Source: Pseudocercospora fijiensis CIRAD86
Taxonomy: Eukaryota > Ascomycota > Dothideomycetes > Mycosphaerellales > Mycosphaerellaceae
Reading direction: 5' to 3'
DNA: 64,000 nt
Assembly (NCBI RefSeq): GCF_000340215.1
Contig: NW_006921534.1
Span: forward strand, 5,493,407 to 5,557,406
In this document: piece by piece, positions 22,808 through 33,539 of the stretch
How the letters are laid out: every line of letters begins with the position of its first letter
Numbering within the stretch: the first letter of the stretch is position 1
The notes under the pieces: generated by a model
What the model saw: only the letters and a program-made list of their open reading frames with translations
Databases searched by the model: none
Told to the model about the DNA's origin: nothing
Position numbers and translations under genes: made by a program

Positions 22808-23179
22808 TTAACCAGAGAGCTCCGGCGATTGGCAGGAATGAGATCCAATGATGTCGGCCGGGTCTACCGAGATCAATGCTTGCAGTTGAAGCCAAGCTGC
22901 CCACAGATCTGAGCAGTAGGCGACAGCTTTCTCTTTCTGGAATTCTTGTAGCTTGCAGAGTTGATATGTACGAAGCAATTGTTCTTCAAGATCGTGACAT
23001 CGCTTCTCGTATCGCTCCTTCAGATCGATAAAGTCGTCTTCCAGAAGCCGGTATCGACGTTGGGAAATAGCCAGCTCGGTCTGTAGATATGCCGCGCTGC
23101 GCTCCAACGTCGCTTTGTCGTGAGACTCAGGGAGAATCACAGACATGGGAAGCATCGCGAATCTATGCTTAGCCCGCAT
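22808..23179 (-). CDS. Small coiled-coil protein, 123 aa
   Basis: ATG at 23179 is preferred because the upstream in-frame part is translated minisatellite. Residues from about 25 to 95 are heptad-rich (AAYLQTELAISQRRYRLLED and KERYEKRCHDLEEQLLRTYQ), a solid coiled coil, followed by a hydrophobic WAAWLQLQAL segment. No domain recognised. The 28-31 bp repeat array starts about 80 bp upstream of the start and may lie in its promoter. Confidence 0.5.
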   Translation of the reverse strand: MRAKHRFAMLPMSVILPESHDKATLERSAAYLQTELAISQRRYRLLEDDFIDLKERYEKRCHDLEEQLLRTYQLCKLQEFQKEKAVAYCSDLWAAWLQLQALISVDPADIIGSHSCQSPELSG

Positions 23180-23257
23180 TGAGTAATGCCTTGGTGCGGT
23201 ATCGGCAGGTAGGAGCACAAAGCCGTGAGTCTTCAGCCGTGGCCCAAGGTAGAGAGA

Positions 23258-23540
23258 ACATGCGAGATGAATCGTACTCCAAGGTCTGGACGAGATGAAT
23301 CGTGAGGCTAGTGTGATCGGACGTGATGAGTCGCACGGCCCAAAGAAATGTACGAGACAAATCGTAGGGCGTGAAGAAATGGACGAGATCAACCGTAGGG
23401 CCCAAAAAGTGGACGAGATGATTCGTACGGCTGGAATTCTCGTACGGCTTGGAAAACGAGAGATAAAAGTCGTACGGTCTGACAAAAGCCGTACAAGAGA
23501 AATCGTAGTGGACGAGAAGCCGCACGGTGTAAGCTGTAAA
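23258..23540. repeat. 28-31 bp degenerate minisatellite
   Basis: A unit like ggacgagatgaatcgtacgg recurs at about 23264, 23292, 23323, 23354, 23385 and 23415 (the gagatga core), spaced 28-31 bp. The downstream part keeps only the cgtacgg core at 23424, 23441 and 23471. Copies differ by several substitutions. A period near 30 bp equals 10 codons and the array is open in more than one minus-strand frame. Confidence 0.8.
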
Positions 23541-23679
23541 TCCCTGTAGCCGAAAAGAGCGATATGAAGCCCATTCTCTCACTTTGCATCCCACTATGAG
23601 CTTCTTTGAAATTGTACACGGCGAAGCTGTATAAATTTGACCCCAGGACGGCGAATTGAGACTGTAGATACAGTCAAAC

Positions 23680-23988
23680 ATGCCTTACAACTGGAACGCG
23701 GATGCAACAAGCCAACCACAGCTTCAGAGTGCGATGCCTTCCTCGTCGAACTCCCTGCAAGATGCGCCTAGTGCTTCTCAACTTCCAAAATTTGCACCTT
23801 GCAACCGAATTCCATCAGCTAAGGCCAATGGTCATGCCACGACTCAACGCAAGGCGAGTGAGGTCTCGACAAATCAGAAGTCCTGTTCATGGCTGCATCA
23901 TCAACCACATGTTGTTATCGCACACTGGCCGCTATCTGTACAGATAGGTGTCTGCTCCGACCACCCCGGGGCGGAAGGGGTAAGTTAA
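23680..23988 (+). CDS. Hypothetical Ser/Gln-rich protein, 3' end next to transposon
   Basis: ATG at 23680 opens a 102-codon frame rich in Ser, Gln, Ala and Pro with His/Cys near the end. A good donor (gtaagtt) occurs at 23980 inside the stop region and an acceptor (tcttag) at about 24010, so the real gene may continue. If so, it is cut by the PIF/Harbinger insertion at 24,078. No domain recognised. Confidence 0.35.
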   Translation: MPYNWNADATSQPQLQSAMPSSSNSLQDAPSASQLPKFAPCNRIPSAKANGHATTQRKASEVSTNQKSCSWLHHQPHVVIAHWPLSVQIGVCSDHPGAEGVS

Positions 23989-24539
23989 TTCCGTACTCTA
24001 CTCTATCTTAGCCGCCGCTCACGTACATACAGATACATGATCATCGCTTGAGGTTGGGCAGACGCTACTTAGAGTTAGGTCCCGTTCGGTCGTCCTGTTG
24101 TCGTGGGTCCACTTTATTTAGATAACGCTGTCTACTACCACAACAGCGGTCTGTTCGGTTGTCGTCGTTATCGTAGTGTGTTATCGTATCCAAATAATAC
24201 TTCTTGAACTAGCCAAAGTAGATACTTATTTAACCCTCGCTTCTATACCTAAATGTAGTATAGTGTACTAAAACTATAGTTATCTAGCAAACTCGATCCT
24301 TCTGCTTAGTTAGCAAGATATTACCTGTTTCTTAGCCCTACGTAATGCCGCAAGACCGCAATAAGGAAAGGCGTAGTAGTAGTAGTAGTAGTAACTCTAG
24401 TAAGAAGGTAGATCTAGCGGTAGGCGCCGGCGTACGTATATAGAAGGTCGCTCGAAGGAATACGTTGTTAGTAATTATTATAGTGTCGCTCTTAATCTAG
24501 CAGTACGTAGAGGTTATATCGAATAGCGTGCGGTCGGTA

Positions 24540-25485
24540 TATACGGACGAGAATAAGGGCGAGCGGTTTATATACGAGTTACTAGACAGCGACGAGTAGC
24601 GTATATATCGATACTATCGGTTTACTCTAAGTCAGTTTCTCGAGCTATATAGTATAATCTTTAAGGATAGCGACACGGTTAAGCGCGGCGGAAAGGAGGT
24701 ACCTATATTGTCTAATAGCAAGAATATTAGTAGCATTTAGAAGCTACTTATCTTCCTTAATATAGTAACGAAGGCGCGTCTATATCGCGATATTGCCGAA
24801 GACTTCTACTATTCTATATTAACTATATCGGAGATAGTCTACGAAGTGCTAGAAGCGCTCTTACTACTATATAAGAAGCTAGTTAAACTAGCGAGAGCGG
24901 AAGACTCGCTAGCGATAAAGCGACGAGGAGGCAAATATTAGCCGTTCTTTAAGAACTACGTCGGCGTACTCGATAGTACTAAAATACCGGCCTTTATTAG
25001 AACCGAAGAATAGCATCGTTTCCGCGACTATAAGGGTACTATATCGCAGAATGTATTAGCAGTAGTTAACTTTAACCGTTAGTTTATATTCGTTCTACCT
25101 AGATAGGAGGGCTTAGCGTACGATAGCACTATATTAAATAATGCTGTCTCGAGGCATAGATTCGGCGCTCTAGAAGGGAAATATTATCTCGCTAACGCTA
25201 GTTATAGTAATACTAATATCACCCTCGTACTATTTCGGAGCGTTAGATACTACCTAAAGGAGCAATACGAGGCTCTCGATAAGCTATAGAATAAGTACGA
25301 GCTGTTTAACCTACGGTATTCGTCTCTTCGTAACGTTGTCGAGCGGACCTTTAGTATTCTTAAACGACGGTTTAAGATCTTCTAAACAGCGCCGGAGTTT
25401 GACTATATTATACAGGTTAAACTAGTATATATATATACTACGCTCTATAACTTCCTAACTAAGAAGGGCAGTTTATACTAAAAGA
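24540..25485 (+). pseudogene. PIF/Harbinger DDE transposase, inactivated
   Basis: Readable catalytic blocks: GVLDSTKIPAFI (first Asp), GLAYDSTIL (second Asp) and SLRNVVERTFSILKRRFKIF (the Glu of the VERxFG block). At least eight in-frame TAG codons sit where Gln is expected, consistent with RIP. Boundaries are approximate because neither start nor end codon can be fixed. Confidence 0.8.
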
Positions 25486-27120
25486 AGATAGCTCTATAAC
25501 GCGATAAGACCTGCTATTTTAATAGACGAGGGCCTAGTGTCGATAGAATGGATATTAACCGCGAGGTTAACGAGATAGAGGCCTTTAGAGACTTAATAAG
25601 CGAGGATATGTTCCTTAAATATCGAGGATATATAATAGTAAATAGTAACAATAAATACGAGAGCGAATAGATAGGTAAATAGGAGGACAGGGACACGGTA
25701 GTATATAGTAAATAGTACTAAAATCTAGCCTCTATCCTCTGCTTGCCCTATTCGTTGCCCTTCGTTATTATCTCGTCGGTTACCTCGAAATACTATACGT
25801 CTATTCTCGCTTAAAAGTTGAATAGTCTTAGCGTTTTAGTATAGATCTAAGAGAGGACGAAGTAGTCTAAGTAGAGTACGAAGCAGTAGGAGTAGAGGAT
25901 TTAAAGCCCGTTTACTATAGCGTTTCCGATAGGGTCTCCTCTTCTAAACCGCTCTACTACTCCGCCGTTACTCCTACGTCCTCTTCTTTATTATCTCGAC
26001 TAAATATCTTTACGATAATCTCTTTAATCTACTTAACCTGCTTATCCTTAGTACTTCTAAGAAACAACGATACCTCGCCCTTATTAATTAACTTCCTCGC
26101 TATAGCCCTACGATATCGCATTGCCGGCTAGCGGTCCGTAAAGGCCTTCGTTCTTAAGACGAGCGCGAGTCGCTCGTAAGCGTTAGGAGGTTGTTACGAT
26201 AGTATCTTATTGCTTTCCGCGAGTTACTTAGCAATACTATCTATAGACGAGGATATCTGCGACGATACTGTCTTCCGCTTCTTCTCTTTCTCTTACCTAG
26301 TATAATTAAGGGCGGCGCGCTTCCTTAATACTAGGGCGCGACTTCCTTCGGTATAGCTATTCTTAGAAGACTCGCTTTCCGCCGTAGAAGGTGTCGGTAA
26401 TAGCGACGGTAATAGCGACGACGACCCTCTTATTAGCGCATCTATACTAAGCGCGTACTTACTATTAGCAGCACTCTCGGAGAATAATAACCTTAGAGTC
26501 TCCTCGTTTACGAGAGGTTTATACCGGAATTTGCTATACTTCTTTATATTCGATAGTATAGTAAAGAACTCGTCTATTAAGGCCTTCTTAGCAACCGGTA
26601 ATCTAGTCTTAGGGCACTTGCTCTATCTAGACTTAGTTATAAGCGCTATCTATAGCTTATAATCGTTCTATAGTATGTGCTTCTTACTATTTACCTTGTC
26701 CTTATTTACCTTCGCCCTCCGGTTATTAGGCGCGACCTTAGCGACCTTATTAACCGCTCGCTATATAGCATTAGGCTTAAAGCTACCCTCGAGGTCCCTC
26801 TAACTATTCGAACTGCTCTATAGCAGTAACGACAACAGCGCCTATAATATGCCCTCCGTCTAACTTAACGTCGCGCTATTAGCTCGAGAAGCCGCTAATC
26901 TACTACTTCTTCGACTAGCGATATTAATACGCGGTTCTAGCGTCTGCGAGCCCGGTAATATAGGATTACCTTGCGGCGTACTAAGGCGAGAATTTAGCGA
27001 AGAATAAGCCGGACTCGAAGGCGTAGGAGATAGCGAGAAAGAGTCGTTATTATAACCTAGACTTTAGCTCTAGTCGCTAGCTAAATCGAAGGGCGTAGAC
27101 TCGTTAAATTGCGCTAATTG

Positions 27121-27224
27121 CTACTAGAAGAGGGCATTATTAATTAACTCGTTACTAGTAATAGCCTGCTACTAGAAGAGGGCATTATTAATTAACTCGT
27201 TACTAGTAATAGCCTGCTACTAGC
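27121..27224. repeat. Perfect 48-bp tandem duplication inside the RIPed Harbinger
   Basis: The stretch beginning ctactagaagagggcatta recurs after exactly 48 bp (27121 and 27169), with the first 8 bases present a third time at 27217. The copies are identical although the surrounding DNA is heavily RIP-mutated. Confidence 0.85.
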
Positions 27225-27494
27225 TATCGGATAATATATTAGATAGATCTATAGTCTTCTACGGTCTATTCTACTATATATATCTAAACTAGTAAAGTCT
27301 TAGCGCTACGGCTTAGTAACACTACATCCTATAGGGGCTAATAATACGACAACTTAGCAACCGAACAGACACCTGTTATAGTAGTATTATAGCGCTAATT
27401 CTAACACGATATACAGTAGAGACAACGACCGTAGAAATCTACTATAATACTAGTTATCTATACTACGACAACCGGACGACCGAACGGGACCTTA

Positions 27495-27600
27495 GCATTG
27501 CAATGTCTAAGTAGCACAGGGCTGCTAGAACAGGCTACGACCTGCCTAGACACGTTTAAGGATAACATTGTCTCGAATCAATCTAGCCCTTCGCAGCCTA
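27495..27600. other. Short unmutated stretch between two transposons
   Basis: About 100 bp after the Harbinger target duplication lacks the TAG/CTA excess of its surroundings and keeps CA and TG dinucleotides. It is probably original flank (possibly continuing the gene at 23680) between the Harbinger and the next repeat. No coding signal. Confidence 0.4.
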
Positions 27601-30600
27601 GAATCCTAGCGCGAGATCGTTAAGATCCTTATAGTATACGTAGGATATCTTTCGGTAGTTCTTTGTACGCGTCTAATTAATATAACAACCTTGCTATAAA
27701 CCCTACATAGTTCCTACACCTCCTAGGTGCCCCGCCTCTACTAGCGAGCCGATAATATCTAACTAATAAAACTAAGAGCTAGGCGAGATAAGCCGATATT
27801 TGTTCGGGTTAGTCGGAAAGGACTCTATACGCTAGCGCTAAGTTGCAATTGCGACACTATAGTGTACCCTATAGTAGCTCGGCGTTAGATATGCAATTGC
27901 TAAATAGGGTCGATAAAAATAGTTCTATCCTTACTTACGTACGCATACGCGATCGCGAAGCTAGTCTTCGGCGTATAACTAGTGCGTCTAAGACGCGGCA
28001 GGTTCATAGCATCTGTAGGCACGACTAAGTAGTAAGGATTAGGGTCCCCGTATTATAGTTAGCTCGTAAAGTAGCGGTTTTCGCTAATAACGCGCTACCT
28101 GCTACGTAGAATTAGTTAAATTAGTAATGTTTAAGGTTAGCAAGGTGCCTTTATAAAGAATGCTATTATTAACTAATTGTTATATGCCAGTTAGCGTTAT
28201 TAGCCGTTTAGTTGGTTAAGGAGGCCTCTTTAGGCAAGGATTCTACGTTCTAGTCGCCTTAGGCACGCGAGGGCCGCCGTAGTAACGAGAATCCGACTCT
28301 CTTCCTTAGTACACCTACGTATTAATAACAACGTATATAATACTATCGGACAAACGCATAAATAGAAGCGCTATTATCGACACTTAATCTCTCGTACTAT
28401 TTATTAATATTAGTACGTTAGTTAGCATTCCGCATCCTCCGGCGTAAAGGGCCTCGAATCCGCCTACTATATCGAATATCTACTCTCGACCTATAATCGA
28501 CCCTCTATAACCCTAACCCTCGCCTAACACCTTCGATTCGTACGCTATTCGACTTAACCGTACGACTCCTATCCGTAGCATATATTTATAGCCTCTACGC
28601 CGAGTTAAAGACCCTTAGTAGAAGGTTTAGGCCTTTACAAATAGCGCTAGATATACCTTTAACGAGTACCTCCGAGATATAGCTTCTAAGGCGAAGATGC
28701 GGATTACAAAGGAGCGCTATCTCTAACTAGTTATATTCTGTACCTCTACTAAGGACTAGATTAAACGATAACTAAACAGGAAGATAAGCTAGGAAGACTA
28801 TAATCTGCGGTACTATATAAGGAACAGGTTTTACTAGAGTCCTAAAGACGAGAGGCTATATGCTATTAAGAAGGACCGTTCTTTATACAAGGTAGTGCAG
28901 GAATACGAGATGTTTAACGTTATAACGATTAAACACTACGAGGCAGGCTACTACGGTCGTAGAGCTATTAAGGCCCTTCTTAGGCGCAACTTCTATAGCA
29001 TTACAAAGGAAGATATTGCTACGGCCTTATTATACTGTCAAATCTGCAACCTCCTTAAAGCGGCGCCTCTAAAGCGTATAGTACTAATTAAATATATACA
29101 CTCTAGCAATATATACGACCGTGTCTAAGGCGACTTAGTAGACTTCTCGGACTAACCGGACGGCTCTTATCTGTATCTCTTCTACCTAAAGGACTACTGC
29201 ACTAAATTCTGTCGAGTCTATGCCCTTTAAAGCAAGGAGGCCGAGAATGTAGCCTATTGTATCTACGACTATATCAACTCTTATAGAGCGCCGAGGCTAT
29301 AGCAATTTAACAACGGCGGCGAGTTTAAAGGCGTATACGAGGCGCTTATTACTTCCTATAATACACTAATTGCTTACGGCGCTCTATATTACCCTAAGTC
29401 GCAAGGACTCGTTAAATAGGCTAACGGTATTATTAAGAAGCGCATCTCGGCTATTAAAATGGACCGTAGATTGAGAGGCTAGATTATCGCTGCCTAAGAG
29501 GCCGCTCGCATCTATAACGAGACCTTCTACACCGCTATTAAAATAACCCCCTTTGAGGCCTTCTTTAACCGTAACCCTACTAAGAAGCCGGACCTTCTAT
29601 TAGCAGGTCTGCAGGCGGCTTTACAAGCCGCTAGTAACTATATAGAAGTCACTAGAAGCCTGTCTCCTATTCTAATAATAGGTGACGAGCTATTGCTATA
29701 TAAGGCTGTTTTTGCTATAGGGGCGGCGGCTTGTAACAACGACGACGACACTACGAGTATTGTTACAGTCGCTATAGCCGTTACTAACGGTTACAATATC
29801 GTATTCGACGAAGACAACCGACTAGTAATTGAATTAGACACATACGCGCCTACTACTATACTAGCGACTATTACAGCAGCGGAAGTTAACCCTTTATAGC
29901 CTAGATACGACGTGCCTTACTATAACGAGATAGACCGCCGCCGCACTGTCTATAAGTCTAGTGCTAGTGTTGTCTACGAGATTAACGATAGTTAGCGCAT
30001 TCTATAGGACTTGATCTCGTTAAACTAGCGCTCCGCTAACGCTAATTATAATAGGGCCTATACTAGCAATAGTAAGGCAAGGACCTTCGAAGTTAGTAAC
30101 CTTATTAGTATAGCAATCTAGAAGGAATACCTTGTCAAGTTTGGCCCTCGAGTAGTTATTATCTAGATAATAGAAGCCGCTTAAGATAGGCCTAATTACT
30201 ATCGATTAATAACTCCTTAGGGTAAGCTAAAGGGTTAGTAGCATATACGGTACCTATTGCTAACAGAGGGCTATTTATTCGCTATCTATAAAGACTGCGA
30301 GTCTAAGGTTATTAGTATAGCGGAGGCTTCTCGAATGCAGGTAAGGGTGCCTATTAGCACTGTCTACGAGTGCCGTTATAAGGGCTCTTATAATAACAAC
30401 TATTGTAGCTACCGTAAACGAGGTGTTCCTTATTCTAAGCTATGCTACGGTTACGGCAACTATTGCAATAATATAGACGACTACGGCCTTCTAAACGACT
30501 ATAAAGCGCCTGCCTTAGTTACTAACGACGACGATAAGATAGCCGCTGTCTAACAACCTAGCTCTGCGCTACTAGCAGAGGCAATACCTAGAGCTACTAT

Positions 30601-31050
30601 AGAAGGGCTAGACCTCGCTGCCTCTACGCCTACGCAACTAACACCTACGCCTACTATAGTCTAGCGGACCTAGTCTTCTACTAATCTACTAGTTGCTACT
30701 AAATCTCCGCGTAGAAGAGGTTAGCGGAAGAAGACCGTATCTAAGAAGGCGCAGTCGTTAAGGGAGCAAGTGCCTAAGGGCGTATAAAAGAGAAGGAGGG
30801 CGAGGGCCTAGTAGTAAGTGCTAGAAGGGGACGGAAGTAATAGAATAGAACTCCGAGCAGCAGTCTGTTACTACATTTGTTAGGGGATATTAGTCTTAGC
30901 GTTTGTATAGGTCTTCTCGGTCCTTAGTTAGGCTTCTTTAATAAGCCGTAGAGGGTGTATAAGGGCCTAGTTGTTGTCGCTATTCGGAGCCAAATTCAAG
31001 CTAGCTTCGAGGCGGCTTCGAGCGACAATATTAACACAACTATAGCACCT
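27600..31050 (+). mobile_element. Integrase-bearing transposon without visible reverse transcriptase, RIP-degraded
   Basis: On the plus strand about 28.6-29.7 kb a retroviral-type integrase core can be read: a zinc-like lead (YCQICNLLKA), GDLVDFSD (first acidic), QFNNGGEFKGVY (an original Asp turned to Asn by a TG-to-TA change) and YYPKSQGLVK before ANGIIKKRISAIKMD. About 200 codons later (30,345-30,470) comes a Cys-rich block (YECRYKGS, NNYCSYRKRG, KLCYGYGNYC) in which several Tyr are likely former Cys; it resembles a CXC/tesmin-type zinc domain. No protease, RNase H or RT motif was found upstream, and no LTRs were identified. Integrase alone plus CXC suggests a Ginger/KRBA2-like DNA transposon. 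Limits are approximate. Confidence 0.5.
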
Positions 31051-32090
31051 GTACTATATATAAAATACACAGTCTCTATCTACTTATTAGTAGCTTCAAT
31101 TTAGTCTATATATCGCGTTGTTATAGCCGTTTTGTCGCTTACAATAGTGTCGGCAGGCTAAGTAGCAAATTGCGACCGGATAGCTAACAAATCCGGCTCC
31201 TTATTATACACTAACAACTTAGTCAAATCCGCTATTCAATTAACCAAACAGGCTCTATATATCTACTTTACAGACAGGTTGTTATTGATTAAATCTATAG
31301 CAATTGCTTTACTAAATAGGCGCTATTTAATAAAAAAGCGTACTTAATAAACGGGTGATTATACCCGAAGCTTGTCGGCATTACAATCTTTTAAGAGAAC
31401 TTATTTCTAATAGTCCGCACCGTTCGATATCGCATTAGACTAGCATTCGTACATGTATCGAGACTCTGTTCGTCCCTCGTTACCTAGAATAAATAGAGGG
31501 GTAGGAATTCCTCTAAACACGAAATAGCATGCCTATCTTGCGTAACTACGAGGAACATCTCAATTATCACGGGTTTCGGATGCCTTATAGCTCCGTCCCT
31601 CCTAACGGTTTCGCCTAGCACTAGGTTTATAATTACGCCTAAATCACTGCACTCGAGTGTAAACCTGTAGCCTTCGCTTAGTTTTTTTTATTAACTATCG
31701 TCGGTTAGGTATAATTTGTTTGAATAGGCTTGCGTTTTTTTGCAGTATCTCGTTTAGGAGTATAGACCGGTAAGTAAGTCGAAGATTGAGCGATTCTATT
31801 AGTGTAATCTAATATATAATCTAATCTATTACTAGAGTTGTGTTTATAAGTATACTAGAGTAGTGCTACTTCGACCCTGCTTCTATAGCAATAGGAAACG
31901 ATCTTTCTTACTATATACTAAGTCCAACTTGTTAGTGCCGGTGCGGGGAGAACCCTGTACCTCTAAGAGAGGAACTATACCGCCATTTTGGTAGTTTTTG
32001 AATTATTTGTTCTCCTTCCAAGGCCTACAGTCCTCTAATATACAGTAGATATCGTATCGACGGTTTTCTAGTAGTATAGACCCTTCCGAG
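31051..32090. other. RIP-mutated repeat DNA, unassigned
   Basis: AT-biased DNA with depleted CA/TG. The part at 31,360-31,760 is less mutated. No coding motif, inverted terminus or LTR could be paired; it should hold the right end of the integrase element and the left end of the Tc1/mariner element. Confidence 0.4.
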
Positions 32091-33190
32091 GTATTGTTGT
32101 CGTCCGCTATAGTAAAGAAAGCGCGCATTAACGACGACTAGCAAGGCTAACTAATCAATCTCTTTAAGAAGGGCTTTACTACTAAGCAGATCTGTGCCTT
32201 TGCAAAGCTTCTAATATTAGTTAGATTAGTGTATCGCTATTAAGAGAGATATCGCATAACTAGAGCGTTGTATCTAAAGAATACTAGCACTCGGCGTAGC
32301 TATAAGAACCTCTAACTTCTCGCTATAGAAGAGGAGTTTATACTCGGGTATCTCGACGATCGACCGGACGTATACTTTATAGAGATAATCCAAGCTCTTT
32401 AAGACGAATTTGTACGGCTACGGCTAGTAAATAAGGGCGGAAAGGGTGTAGTAGAGCTTCGGCCGTCTCTAATCGGTATAGTGTTAAAAAGGCACGGGTA
32501 TACTCGAAAGGAGGTAAAGCGGGCGGCGAAGGAACGTAATCCGTTCTTAAGGGCTCTATAGACGATTAGGTGCGCTAAATGGCCGGTAGATCGACTAGTA
32601 TTTATCGACGAGACTGCTAGCAATTAGAAGACAAGTTAGCGGAAGTATAGCTAGAGTCTAAAGGGTGTTATATACGTAGATCTCTAGTATACGAAGCGAG
32701 AAGTACGGTAGAGTATACTACCGGCCTTTACGGTTTATAGCTACTTGCTATATACCTACGTATACTAAGGATCGATTAATGCTAACTGTTTCTATACTTA
32801 GATTACTAAACAGGTGCTTCTATATCTCGAAGAAGGTCCGCTAATGATCTTTATAATAGATAATGCTAGTATTTACTATAGATTAAGGATTAAGCAGGCG
32901 ATTCTCGATACTAGACATCGACTCGAGTACTTGCCGCCGTATAGTCCGGATTTGAACCCTATCGAGGGCAGTTTTAATCTGCTAAAGAAGACTATTAAAA
33001 GACACAGAAGTTAGCTGCCGAAGTTCTTTAGCTTTCAAGATTACTTACTATATTGTCTGCACCTATATCGAGGCCGCCGTACGCGTAAACTCTTCGCTTA
33101 TACTAGATATAATGTCGAAGGGGTAGATTTGCCGTACGACGCTTCGCAATTCGAGTCGACCGCTAGTAACGCTTAGAATATAATAGCACT
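32091..33190 (+). pseudogene. Tc1/mariner-type DDE transposase, inactivated
   Basis: Readable blocks in order: a helix-turn-helix start (KKAFTTKQICAFAKL), the first catalytic Asp in RLVFIDETASN, the second in MIFIIDNASIYYRLRIKQAI, and the diagnostic YLPPYSPDLNPIEGSFNLLK that holds the last catalytic Glu. Several TAG and TAA codons interrupt the frame, mostly where Gln or Trp is expected. The frame after the final Glu continues through an acidic, Gln-poor tail. Terminal repeats and the TA duplication could not be located, so only the coding part is delimited. Confidence 0.85.
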
Positions 33191-33539
33191 CGACCCGGAA
33201 GAGTCCTAATAGATATAATAGGCTTAGAACAATAAGCCGTTAGTACTAGATAATATAGAAGAGCTATATATATTATATAAAGAAGATAATAAGGAAGATA
33301 AGGAATAAGAGGTAGATTTTGACGACTTCGAGTAATATAACTAGTAGCGACTAGCGCGCGGCAAGCGCCGTAGGTAGAGATTCGAATAAATATATTCGAA
33401 CGCTAGCTTTGCCTATCGCGCTTAGTGTTCTACAACTAACGCAGTATATTAATTAATTATATATAGGCTAAATGAGTGCTATTACCGCAAGAATCTCCCG
33501 CTTATTACAAGTTTATATATATTGTAGATGTATAAAGAT

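Larger units (their letters stand above)
24078..27491 (+). mobile_element. PIF/Harbinger DNA transposon, RIP-degraded (3,414 bp)
   Basis: The left end starts GGTCCCGTTCGGTCGTCC; the reverse complement of the right end starts with the same 18 bases, giving terminal inverted repeats of about 27 bp with one early mismatch. A TTA duplication flanks it (24075-24077 and 27492-27494), the hallmark 3-bp target of this superfamily. A plus-strand DDE transposase occupies about 24.5-25.5 kb. A second, convergent coding remnant on the minus strand (about 25.7-27.3 kb) corresponds to the accessory Myb/SANT-type protein usual in these elements, although I could only recognise its position and not its domain. 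TAG stops are dense throughout. Confidence 0.9.

Noticed and set aside
23258..23540. Regular 30-bp repeats as a CRISPR array
   Set aside because: Units are adjacent, degenerate and without unique spacers, and the genome is eukaryotic.
25514..25696. Hydrophobic 60-codon minus-strand frame as a membrane protein
   Set aside because: It lies in RIP-mutated transposon DNA whose AT bias produces Ile/Leu/Ser-rich frames by chance.
27600..31050. Gypsy LTR retrotransposon
   Set aside because: No reverse transcriptase, RNase H, protease or LTR could be found; only the integrase supports it.
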